DNA of 14,250 nt. It comes from Sphingobacterium sp. (GTDB lineage: Bacteria > Bacteroidota > Bacteroidia > SpSt-205). The translations under genes were made by a program, and so were the position numbers. Below the pieces are notes generated by a model, which was not told the origin of the DNA, searched no databases, and saw only the letters and a list, made by a program, of their open reading frames with translations. The DNA is taken from the NCBI GenBank assembly GCA_028276345.1, contig JAPYWM010000013.1:1-14250 (forward strand), given 5' to 3'. Below, piece by piece: positions 6,054 to 12,928 of the stretch. Within the stretch, counting starts at the first letter, position 1, and every line of letters starts with the position of its first letter.

Positions 6054-8273
6054 ATGGGGATTGTTTGGGCCTGGTTATTGGGATGCGGATTTGGAGGGAG
6101 GGGCTGGGGCGTGCTTCTCTGGGCCGTGTTGGGACTTCTTCTGGCCCAGCCCCGGCTAAAAACGATAGCCGGGACCTACCTCCGGCCCGTGGGGGGCGAT
6201 GTCCCCCCACCTCCCCCGATACAATTCCCCTACTTAGCAGAGAAGCCCGAGAAGCCCTACGTCAACGCCAGATTACTTCGTCAGATCCAAAAAGCCGAGG
6301 GGGCGGAAGATTTGGGCCTTTTGGATAGCCTCTTAGGAAGATACATCCGGCAATTTCGTGTAGCCAACTTTCGGGATACGCTTTCCTTAAATCTCCTTTG
6401 GCGATGGGCGCAGGTCCGGGAAGCCTTAGGAGATACCACCCTTAGCCTGTATTTATACGAGCTGTGTCTAAAAAACATGCATCGAGCTCCCTCTGAAATC
6501 CGCCTATCTTACAGGCGCTTGCAGGAGCGCTGGCGAAGTGAGTGGGTTCCACTGGAATATTACAAAAAGATCGTTCGTTTGCGGCAGAGAATTGACACGT
6601 TAGCCCCGCCAAAGGGTGTGCTTTTGAGTCTGGGGCCGCATATCAACTCGCCCTATCCTGATTATGCGCCGTATATGCATCCGTCGGGGCAGGTGCTGGT
6701 TTTTACTTCTCGGCGGGAGCAGGTTCTTACGGCGCTGGACCCGGATCAGCTTCGCAACGAAGACTTGTACTATGCTCAGCGGGACTTTGTGCGGGGGGGC
6801 TTTCGTCCGGCGGAGAAGTTTCGCGATGTGATCAATAGCCCCTACAATGAAGGGTCGGCCTGCCTCAATAGCGATGGGACTATGCTGATTTTTGCGCGAT
6901 GTGATGTCCCAGAGGGGTACGGTTCGTGCGATCTGTATGTGTCTTACTACGAAGAGGGCCGCTGGCAGCAGCCTACCAACCTCGGTCCCGACGTAAATAG
7001 TCCCGCTTGGGACTCGCATCCCTTTCTCGTAGGGGATTCGTTATTGTTTTTCGCCTCCAATCGGCCGGCGGGTTTTGGGCAGTCGGATATTTATGTGTGT
7101 CGGCGCTTGCCCGATGGGCGGTGGTCTAAGCCCCAAAACCTCGGCCCCACTATCAATACCGCCGGCGACGAAGTAACGCCCTACTTCTATGAGCCGCACC
7201 AGGTGTTGTATTTCAGCTCTACCGGTCAACCCCTCTCCTATGGGGGCTACGACATTTATAAGAGTCGGTGGCTGGGGGGCTATTGGGAACCGCCCCGCAA
7301 CCTCGGCCCGCTCGTCAATACCGACGGCGATGAATACTACTTCACGATAGATGGGCGCGGCAATAAAATCTACTATGCGCGGGCTTCCCGGAAAGAGCCC
7401 CGAAACTTTGATTTATACTCGTTTGAGCTGCCGATGGAGGCTCGGCCTGATGCCTACACCCGGCTCAGCGGATACTTGATAGACTCGGCCTCTGGCCAGC
7501 CCCTTACAGGCATCGTCATCGCTTTAGACCTCTCCGAGGGCACTGAAATCACGCCCCTCATCGCCAATCGCTATGGCTACTTTGAGTTTCAGCTTATTCA
7601 GAACCGGCAGTATCAGCTTATGGTACTGGACACGCATCTCATTCGTATCCCCGATACGCTTACGGTGTTAGATGATTCTACGTATGGGGTGTTTTTGTCG
7701 ACGGCGGAGCTGGGGCGGCCTTATGTGTTTGAGACGATTGAGTTTGCTACGAATAGCGCAGAAATTCCATCAGAGGCTTATTCGACCCTGGATTATGTAG
7801 CGGGCTTTCTCCTGAAGTATCCTTTTGTACGGCTGCGAATAGAAGGGCATACCGATGCGAGCGGTGATCCTGCTCACAATAAGAAACTTTCCCAGGCGCG
7901 TGCTGAGAATATCCGTCAGTACCTTTTGCGGGTGACGGGGCATCCGCCGGATCAGATTGTGGCGGTGGGCTATGGTAGCGAGCGCCCCCTTGTCCCCAAT
8001 ACGACCGAAGAAAACCGCGCCCGCAATCGCCGGGTAGAATTTGTGATTGAAGTGCCGCCGGAAAAGCTCCTGCTCATGCGGCTGGATTACCTGTATGGGG
8101 AAGATTGGGAGCTGCCGATGCCGGCCGAGGAGGACGACGTGCCCGTAGAAATAGACCCCGAGTTCCAGATTCCAGAGATAGACATGCCGGACGAGGAGGG
8201 GGAGTTTGAGACGCCGATTACGCAAGGGGAGTATGATCCGCCTTTGATTGAGGATTTGCCCGGCGCGGATTGA
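6054..8273 (+). CDS. PorE-like multidomain OmpA-family protein (TPR, PD40 propeller, CarboxypepD-reg, OmpA)
   Basis: The 739-aa secreted protein has an N-terminal hydrophobic signal (about 16-31, RGWGVLLWAVLGLLLA). Residues 70-185 are helical and TPR-like. About 190-460 hold five PD40/WD40-like propeller blades marked by recurring (L)GPxxNS/T and DxY motifs (LGPHINSP 193-200, NLGPDVNSP, NLGPTINTA, NLGPLVNTD). A carboxypeptidase-regulatory-like beta domain spans 468-550. An OmpA C-terminal domain spans 555-668, with GHTD (598-601, D601), LSQARAENI (612-620) and NRARNRRVEF (654-663), which bind diaminopimelate in peptidoglycan. A very acidic tail fills 691-739. This domain order is that of PorE (PG1058), a type IX secretion component that tethers to peptidoglycan. 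A Cys at 11 (LLGC) comes too early and without a basic n-region to be a convincing lipobox. No other por gene is present. Other OmpA/PD40 paralogues share the layout, so PorE itself is not proven. Confidence 0.85.
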   Translation: MGIVWAWLLGCGFGGRGWGVLLWAVLGLLLAQPRLKTIAGTYLRPVGGDVPPPPPIQFPYLAEKPEKPYVNARLLRQIQKAEGAEDLGLLDSLLGRYIRQFRVANFRDTLSLNLLWRWAQVREALGDTTLSLYLYELCLKNMHRAPSEIRLSYRRLQERWRSEWVPLEYYKKIVRLRQRIDTLAPPKGVLLSLGPHINSPYPDYAPYMHPSGQVLVFTSRREQVLTALDPDQLRNEDLYYAQRDFVRGGFRPAEKFRDVINSPYNEGSACLNSDGTMLIFARCDVPEGYGSCDLYVSYYEEGRWQQPTNLGPDVNSPAWDSHPFLVGDSLLFFASNRPAGFGQSDIYVCRRLPDGRWSKPQNLGPTINTAGDEVTPYFYEPHQVLYFSSTGQPLSYGGYDIYKSRWLGGYWEPPRNLGPLVNTDGDEYYFTIDGRGNKIYYARASRKEPRNFDLYSFELPMEARPDAYTRLSGYLIDSASGQPLTGIVIALDLSEGTEITPLIANRYGYFEFQLIQNRQYQLMVLDTHLIRIPDTLTVLDDSTYGVFLSTAELGRPYVFETIEFATNSAEIPSEAYSTLDYVAGFLLKYPFVRLRIEGHTDASGDPAHNKKLSQARAENIRQYLLRVTGHPPDQIVAVGYGSERPLVPNTTEENRARNRRVEFVIEVPPEKLLLMRLDYLYGEDWELPMPAEEDDVPVEIDPEFQIPEIDMPDEEGEFETPITQGEYDPPLIEDLPGAD

Positions 8274-8286
8274 GAAAAACAAAGGA

Positions 8287-8307
8287 GGCACCCTGGTGTA
8301 GGGTGCC
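8287..8307. terminator. Bidirectional terminator between convergent genes
   Basis: A perfect 8-bp stem, GGCACCCT (8287-8294) with AGGGTGCC (8300-8307), closes a 5-nt loop. Read on the minus strand it is followed by a T-rich stretch (complement of 8274-8283), which suits termination of the DUF1573 gene whose stop is at 8336. On the plus strand the following bases are less T-rich, so it is a weaker terminator for the OmpA-like gene. Confidence 0.75.
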
Positions 8308-8335
8308 CCGGATAGTTAGCTTTGATGGGGAGGGG

Positions 8336-9517
8336 TTACTTTGCGGGGGCAGGCTCTATTTCGCCGTGGATGACGAGGTTGATGGTAGGCTGTCGGGGGT
8401 CGTTAGTGATGACGGTGATGCTTTTAGAGTCTTTGCCGCTGCGGCCAGTGGAGTCAAAGGTTACGTGAATGGTTGTACTTTCTCCGGGTTTGAGCTCGCT
8501 TTTGCTTGGGGCGGCTGCCGTACATCCACAACTGGGCTTGATTTTTCGGATGATCAGCGGCTTTTTGCCCGTATTCGTCAGGCGGAAGTCATACTCGACC
8601 TTTTCGCCGGCTTTGATTTTTCCGTAGTCGTATTCTGTGCGGTCGAATTGGGCCCGAGGGGCTTCGGCCAGCTGAGCCTCAGTAAGTTCGCCAAAGTACT
8701 CCTCAATATTAGCCGTTACGTAGAAGGGCTTCTCTGGTTCTGTCGCGTCGTTTGTTTGGATTTTCAGGAGGTGATACACGAAGCCATAATCATTGGCGGC
8801 ATTAGCATCGTATTTGACTTCAATCTGGATGGTGTCTTTGGGCTTGAGCTGATAGGTGGCGACGGGGCCCTGGGGTGTTACGAAGGTGACTTCTATGTGC
8901 TTAGGGGCATCGGCGAAGCCCTTCAGTTCGATGGGCTTGTCGCTGTCGTTATAGATGGTTACGCGTTGGGATTTCTTCTCGTTGGTTTTGATTGTGCCAA
9001 AGGAGACGTGGTTGGCGGGTCCGAAGCGGAGGCTGCCTAACTTAGTGGGGTAGAAGTCTTCGGGGCCTTTGGGGCGGGGGAGGACTTCGCCTTTGATGGT
9101 GAGGGTGAAGGTTTCTTCTCGGGTGGTGTCGGCTTCTGAGCGCATCCGGACGGTGAGGGTTTTGACGAAGGCGCCGGGCCGCCCCCATGCGCTGTATTGC
9201 GCTTCTACATACCCTTCTTTGCCGGGGGGGATAGGATCGCGGCTCCAGTTTGGTGAGGTGCATCCACAGGAAGTTTTGACGTCTACGATCTTGATGGGAT
9301 GCTTCTGCGTGTTTTTGAAGGTAAAGCGGGTGGTGGCGACTTTGTCCTCTTCTTTGATTTTGCCAAAGTCGTGTTCGGTTTTAGCGAATTGTACCAGGGA
9401 GGTAGATTTACCTGGTTCTGCGGTTTCTCCCTTTTCGGATCTGGCGGGCGCGGACTTTTTCTGTGCCCACAGGAGCATACCGCTCAGGGCTATGCCTGTG
9501 ATGAGGTGCTTCCACAT
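8336..9517 (-). CDS. DUF1573 protein with two SCGCT motifs, exported
   Basis: This is a 393-aa protein with an N-terminal signal peptide (residues 1-19, MWKHLITGIALSGMLLWAQ) and three Ig-like beta modules. The first, about 42-145, has FxxxxHDFGKIKEEDKV, then TSCGCTSP (82-89). The middle one, about 158-275, is divergent and has no Cys. The third, about 288-388, has YDYGKIKAGEKVEYDF, then PSCGCTAA (328-335) and TNDPRQP. DUF1573 modules are ASH/MSP-like folds common in Bacteroidota envelope proteins, and their biochemical role is not established. The paired cysteines in each SCGC could form a disulfide or bind metal (inference). The gene is monocistronic: it has its own promoter 7 nt upstream and a terminator downstream. 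Each conserved module starts with a '(D/Y)FGKI..G' strand, which supports duplication from one ancestor. Confidence 0.88.
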   Translation of the reverse strand: MWKHLITGIALSGMLLWAQKKSAPARSEKGETAEPGKSTSLVQFAKTEHDFGKIKEEDKVATTRFTFKNTQKHPIKIVDVKTSCGCTSPNWSRDPIPPGKEGYVEAQYSAWGRPGAFVKTLTVRMRSEADTTREETFTLTIKGEVLPRPKGPEDFYPTKLGSLRFGPANHVSFGTIKTNEKKSQRVTIYNDSDKPIELKGFADAPKHIEVTFVTPQGPVATYQLKPKDTIQIEVKYDANAANDYGFVYHLLKIQTNDATEPEKPFYVTANIEEYFGELTEAQLAEAPRAQFDRTEYDYGKIKAGEKVEYDFRLTNTGKKPLIIRKIKPSCGCTAAAPSKSELKPGESTTIHVTFDSTGRSGKDSKSITVITNDPRQPTINLVIHGEIEPAPAK

Positions 9518-9524
9518 ACCTGTA

Positions 9525-9532
9525 CAAAGATA
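9525..9532 (-). promoter_or_regulatory. -7 box (TATCTTTG) of the DUF1573 gene
   Basis: On the minus strand TATCTTTG matches TAnnTTTG. Seven nt separate it from the ATG at 9517, so the leader would be very short or absent. No -33 TTTG is seen at 19-21 nt spacing. Confidence 0.6.
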
Positions 9533-9689
9533 CGGTAAGGCGGGAAATCCGCGCTACTTTTCTGGGGGCTTAGGGACTGGACGGATTGCTAATGATCCGC
9601 TACGCCCACTAAAAGGGTAGAAATCACACGAACTTCCTGGCGAGGCTACTTACAAAGATGTCTGAGTTCCGCTCTTTCCGCGCAATTTT
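9533..9689. other. Intergenic region with two small inverted repeats
   Basis: No ORF with a start codon and family resemblance is seen here. CGGAT and ATCCG (about 9581-9600) form a 5-bp inverted repeat with an 8-nt loop. Immediately next, CTAC-CC and GG-GTAG (about 9600-9621) form a bulged hairpin. A minus-strand CATCTTTG (9652-9659) is one base off the -7 consensus. No clear T-tailed terminator for the esterase gene ending at 9690 was found. Confidence 0.4.
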
Positions 9690-10436
9690 TCAAGAAGTGG
9701 AGAGCGTGGGTAGGAGCTTCTCTAAAAAGTAAGGGAGCTGTTTATGCCACCAGGGCCAGTCGTGATGGACATCAGGTCCCCAGATATCTATCCAAGCGGG
9801 AATGTTTTTCTGGCGGAGTATCTCGGCCATTTGGCGGGTCTGGGTAAGCATAGGCTCTTCCCAGGCACCCTGACCTACGGCCAGTACGATAACCTTACGT
9901 TTAAGTTCATCCAGATAGTAGGGGTCTTCCAGCTTAGGCAGGAATAGCAAGGGGGAGTTGTAATAAGCCAGGTCATCCATGTAGTCGTTGATGAATTCAC
10001 TTAGCGCATACACGGCGCTTAGGGCGATGCAGCCCCCGAAGGCATGCGGGAATCGGAAGAGGAAATTGGCGGCGTGGTAGCCCCCCATGCTCACCCCTGT
10101 AGTCCAGATGGGCTTGTCCGTATGGTGGCGAATAAAGGGCAGGACCTCGTCCAGGATATAGCGTACATAGGCCTCATAGCGCAGGCCGCGTTGACGGGGG
10201 TGGAGGTCTTTGGCTGTCCAGCTTTCGCCATCTACGCTGTCCACGGTAAAGAGCTGGATGGCGCCGCTTTCTATGAGGGGCTGCAGCGCGTCAATCATTC
10301 CAAAGTCCTCAAAGTTTCGGTGATTGCCTTCCTGGGCGGGGAAGGCCAGGACGGGTTGGCCCTGCTGACCGTAGCGATTGAGGCCCATGTCCTTGCTGAG
10401 GTGCGGACTGTACCAGGTATGGTGTGTGACTTGCAT
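9690..10436 (-). CDS. Alpha/beta-hydrolase esterase (putative esterase D/antigen-85-like family)
   Basis: The 248-aa protein has the nucleophile elbow GVSMGG (114-119, Ser116) after the strand KPIWTT. It also has the preceding motif FTVDSVDGESW (63-73) and HPRQRGLRYEAYVRYILDEVLPFI (79-102), typical of the 'putative esterase' family of alpha/beta hydrolases. The likely catalytic His is in DVHHDWPWW (H224 or H225). The acidic residue is less clear; D222, D226 and E193/E194 are candidates. No signal peptide is seen, so it is probably cytoplasmic. Members hydrolyse esters or thioesters, but the substrate here is unknown. The ATG at 10436 follows the ATP-grasp stop by 5 nt, so the two are co-transcribed and likely act on the same compound (inference). 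There is no recognisable Shine-Dalgarno site in front of it. Confidence 0.82.
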   Translation of the reverse strand: MQVTHHTWYSPHLSKDMGLNRYGQQGQPVLAFPAQEGNHRNFEDFGMIDALQPLIESGAIQLFTVDSVDGESWTAKDLHPRQRGLRYEAYVRYILDEVLPFIRHHTDKPIWTTGVSMGGYHAANFLFRFPHAFGGCIALSAVYALSEFINDYMDDLAYYNSPLLFLPKLEDPYYLDELKRKVIVLAVGQGAWEEPMLTQTRQMAEILRQKNIPAWIDIWGPDVHHDWPWWHKQLPYFLEKLLPTLSTS

Positions 10437-10441
10437 AGGTT

Positions 10442-11605
10442 TTACAGAAGGAGACGTTTTTGTGTGAAGAGAGCGAGTTCCAGCATCTCTTCGTAGCTGG
10501 GTGTTCGGATGATATAGTGTTCGTCGCCCATAGCGGCTCGGAAGAGGGGGATGGTTTCGGCGTGGTAGAGGAGGGCGTGGCCAAGGCGTCGGAGGACTTC
10601 CTCATGGGTGTGGGCGTAGCCGATGTGACGTTTGCGGGAGATGTAGCAGGTGTAGTATTTGGCAGGCGGGAAGGGCGGTGCCGCCCCTGTCTGGATCAGC
10701 TGGGCCCAGCCCTGATAGAGGTCGCTATCATGCGCAAAGTTGAAAAGGTCAAGGGTGGGGAAACCGGGTGGACGCATGTTAACCTCGAGGGGATAGAGCT
10801 GGCCGCCGGCTTCGCGGATGAACTCAAAGTGGAAGAATCGGGCTCTGAGCGCATAGGCGGCGACGATAGCTTGACCAGCGGTGGAGAGGTCAGGGGGGAT
10901 TTCCCGGTGGACGAAGTAAAAGATGTCCTCGTCTTTGGTGACGACTTCGGCTACGCCGCGGCTGTATTCTAAGGAAGCACAGAAGACGATACGCCCCTCC
11001 CAGTCTACCAGTCCATCAAAAGTCTGAATGGTACCGGTGATGAACTTTTCCAGGAGGTAACCAGGCCGGAAGGTCTGCTGAAAGCGCTTGAGTTCAGTAG
11101 GGTCCCCGATGCGGATGGCGCCGCCTGCCCCTACGCCTTTATCGGGTTTTGCGATGATGGGGTAGCCGTATCTTTCCACGAAAGCCTCTACATCCGCGAA
11201 AGAATGTGAGACCTGACCGGGGATAGGCTGGAGGCCGGCTTTCTGGAAGTAAGCTTTCATGAGGCTTTTTTGCTGGAAGGCCGGGAGGTCTTGTGGACGG
11301 GGGCCGGGAATGTCCAGCGCCTGACGCACCTCGGCTTCCAGGGGGAGCCAGTACTCGTTGAAGGAATCCACGCCATCCAGGCCACCTACGGCATGAGCGA
11401 GTTCTCGCGCGGCCACGAGAACGGCCTCTGTATCATGTAAGTCTTCTACGATCCGGTATAGCGTCAGACTCTGCTGAACGGCAGGCGGTAAAAGATGAAA
11501 AGGCGTAGCCCCAATCCCTACCGATACCCCACCCATTTCCTTGAGGTGCCACGCAAAAAGGTGATAGTTGGGGGGGAATTCAGGCGATAAAAACAGCCAT
11601 CGCAC
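10442..11605 (-). CDS. ATP-grasp carboxylate-amine ligase-like enzyme, GTG start
   Basis: The 387-aa protein has the ATP-grasp core. The lysine strand is YPIIAKPDKGVGAGGAIRI (148-166, K153 and the Gly-rich loop 157-162). The hinge is YLLEKFITG (183-191). The metal-binding residues are HFEFIR (259-264, E261) and PLEVNMRPPG (272-281, E274, N276). The N-terminal 110 residues form a pre-ATP-grasp fold. ATP-grasp enzymes join a carboxylate to an amine or other nucleophile via an acyl-phosphate, but this sequence does not identify the substrate. Translation most likely starts at GTG 11605: it is 4 nt from a perfect -7 box, gives the expected strand RWLFLSPEF, and the nearby ATG at 11600 is out of frame. 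It is followed after 5 nt by the esterase gene. The upstream glycosyltransferase gene ends 45 nt before and may read through into it. Confidence 0.83.
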   Translation of the reverse strand: MRWLFLSPEFPPNYHLFAWHLKEMGGVSVGIGATPFHLLPPAVQQSLTLYRIVEDLHDTEAVLVAARELAHAVGGLDGVDSFNEYWLPLEAEVRQALDIPGPRPQDLPAFQQKSLMKAYFQKAGLQPIPGQVSHSFADVEAFVERYGYPIIAKPDKGVGAGGAIRIGDPTELKRFQQTFRPGYLLEKFITGTIQTFDGLVDWEGRIVFCASLEYSRGVAEVVTKDEDIFYFVHREIPPDLSTAGQAIVAAYALRARFFHFEFIREAGGQLYPLEVNMRPPGFPTLDLFNFAHDSDLYQGWAQLIQTGAAPPFPPAKYYTCYISRKRHIGYAHTHEEVLRRLGHALLYHAETIPLFRAAMGDEHYIIRTPSYEEMLELALFTQKRLLL

Positions 11606-11609
11606 CGTG

Positions 11610-11617
11610 CAAAAGTA
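11610..11617 (-). promoter_or_regulatory. -7 box (TACTTTTG) of the ATP-grasp/esterase pair
   Basis: This is the same 8-mer as in front of the rmlD-like gene, and again exactly 4 nt (CACG) from the start codon, here GTG at 11605. It lies in the 45-nt gap after the glycosyltransferase stop. No -33 element is seen. Confidence 0.62.
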
Positions 11618-11650
11618 CCAGCTTTTCTTGCTATTTGGGATAGTTAGGCA

Positions 11651-12571
11651 CTACTGTCGCAGGAAGGTAGGGGGGCGTTTGCGCCCGTAGCCCCGCATGA
11701 TAGCATACAATACCAGGTAGTGAAGCAGTCTAACTTGCAGCCATTCTGGCACAAGGCCTAAAAGGGCATATACCCAGGTGGGACGAACGACAAAGTACAT
11801 CGCTTTTGCCAGGAAGCTATAAAATGGGCTGGTTAGCCAGCGGCCGCCGAAGAGGTACGGTTGGCTTTCTGGGTGTTTTTGATAGAAGTAGGGGAGGTTG
11901 ATACGTCCCATTTCATAGTAGCGTAGGAGGGCCTGGGCAGGCGTGTGCTGCGAAGCGGACCAGACTTTAGCTTCCGCTATTAGGCGAAAGCGCAGGCCCA
12001 TGTTTTGGAGACGCCACCCCAGTTCTACATCGCCGAGGCCGTGCCGCCGAATCGCCGGGTCAAAGCCACCGACTTGCTGGAAAACCGCCGCTGAAAGAAA
12101 AGCACTTATTGTGCAGAAGTGCTTGAAGGTTATTCGTTCTTTGGTCTTGCGATGCGTATTAGAGCGCCAAAGTCGGTATGAATTCCAGGGATTTGGGCCG
12201 AAAGGCGCATAATAGAGTATTTTGCCGATTAAGACTTCGTTCTCCTTTGCGCTTGTGCAGAAGGCTTCCAGCCAGTTTGGCAGGGGGATGCTGTCCGAGT
12301 CCAGGAAGGCTACCCACCTATGCTGATGGAGGTAAGGCAAGGCGAGGTTGCGGGCGGCGTTTCGGCCGTGGTTCCGGCCATCGGGATGCGTTAGAACCTT
12401 TACAAACTCATAAGGTTTCCTACTAAGGTACTCTAAGGTGCCATCCGTGGAGCCATCTACGCATACATAGGCGACGAAGTCCGTGTAGGTTTGTTGGCTG
12501 AGGGCCTTGAGGCATTGGCGAAGCTCCGGGAGGTTATTATAGGTTGGGATAATGATGGCTACGGTAGCCAT
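11651..12571 (-). CDS. Glycosyltransferase family 2
   Basis: The 306-aa GT-A fold enzyme has IIIPTYNN (6-13), CVDGSTDGTLEYL (37-49), which is the 'VDDGSTDGT' nucleotide-binding motif with the first Asp replaced by Val-Asp spacing, and the metal-binding DxD as FLDSDSIP (89-96). HGLGDVELGWRL (177-188) follows, where many GT2 enzymes have 'GEDxExxxR'; the E of 'ED' is Gly here. The C-terminal 60 residues (about 248-295) are hydrophobic and aromatic and could associate with the membrane. It should transfer a sugar from a nucleotide donor to a surface glycan or lipid. Donor and acceptor cannot be read from the sequence. The ATG at 12571 has a near-consensus -7 box 5 nt upstream. Its product could use nucleotide sugars of the RmlD type, but the rmlD-like gene is about 10 kb away and on the other strand. 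Confidence 0.87.
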   Translation of the reverse strand: MATVAIIIPTYNNLPELRQCLKALSQQTYTDFVAYVCVDGSTDGTLEYLSRKPYEFVKVLTHPDGRNHGRNAARNLALPYLHQHRWVAFLDSDSIPLPNWLEAFCTSAKENEVLIGKILYYAPFGPNPWNSYRLWRSNTHRKTKERITFKHFCTISAFLSAAVFQQVGGFDPAIRRHGLGDVELGWRLQNMGLRFRLIAEAKVWSASQHTPAQALLRYYEMGRINLPYFYQKHPESQPYLFGGRWLTSPFYSFLAKAMYFVVRPTWVYALLGLVPEWLQVRLLHYLVLYAIMRGYGRKRPPTFLRQ

Positions 12572-12576
12572 TAGGG

Positions 12577-12584
12577 CGAAGGTA
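12577..12584 (-). promoter_or_regulatory. Near-consensus -7 box (TACCTTCG) of the glycosyltransferase gene
   Basis: TACCTTCG differs from TAnnTTTG at one base and ends 5 nt before the ATG at 12571. It shares the start-proximal placement of the other boxes in the window. It lies within the 96-nt gap after purS, in which no terminator hairpin was found. Confidence 0.4.
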
Positions 12585-12667
12585 GCACGCTTTGCGGGAT
12601 GGTGGGAAGCTTTTTGGGGAGGTAGCGGGGTAGGGCGTGTCTTGGCTTTGCGGGGGGCTAATAGTTC

Positions 12668-12925
12668 TTAAGGGCTGGGGAAGAGGCGGAGGTGATAGGT
12701 TTCTACGACGGGGTTGTGGAGGAGCCGCTGGGCGGCGGCGTGGGCTATTTGGAGGGCATTTTCAGGGGAGGGGGCATCCACGACGAGATGAAAGGCTCGG
12801 CCTGCACGTATGCTTTGGACGGTGGTTTCGCCTAAGCGGTGCAGAGCCTGCTGGATGGCTTCTCCCTGAGGGTCTAAGAGAGCTGGCAGGGGCAAGACTA
12901 CGACCTCGATGGTATAAGCAGGCAT
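12668..12925 (-). CDS. purS: Phosphoribosylformylglycinamidine synthase subunit PurS
   Basis: The 85-aa protein matches PurS over its whole length. YTIEVVVLPLPALLDPQG (4-21) is followed by GEAIQQALHRLG (21-32), VQSIRAGRAFHLVVDA (36-51) and LLHNPVVETYHLRLF (68-82), in line with the family pattern '(V)DPQG..v..aL..LG...v..vr.GK...l......LL.NPVIE.y'. PurS is the small subunit that bridges PurL and PurQ in FGAM synthase (FGAR + ATP + glutamine to FGAM, step 4 of purine synthesis). Its presence implies a separate small-type purL and purQ elsewhere in the genome. The ATG at 12925 is 3 nt after the infB stop, so the two are co-transcribed and perhaps translationally coupled. The length is normal. 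Confidence 0.9.
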   Translation of the reverse strand: MPAYTIEVVVLPLPALLDPQGEAIQQALHRLGETTVQSIRAGRAFHLVVDAPSPENALQIAHAAAQRLLHNPVVETYHLRLFPSP

Positions 12926-12928
12926 ATT

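Noticed and set aside
8270..9040. A 256-codon open frame on the plus strand
   Set aside because: It is antisense to the DUF1573 gene, whose signal peptide, repeated modules and SCGCT motifs are clear. The plus-strand peptide has no family pattern.
9570..9640. A possible tRNA with anticodon-like loop TTGCTAA
   Set aside because: The flanking bases do not form acceptor, D or T arms, and no TTCGA-type loop is present. Only two small hairpins remain.
12589..12654. A 10-bp direct repeat GCTTTGCGGG (12589-12598 and 12645-12654) upstream of the glycosyltransferase gene as an operator
   Set aside because: There are only two imperfectly placed copies with no symmetry, and the upstream one is close to the purS end. 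The evidence is too weak to call a site.
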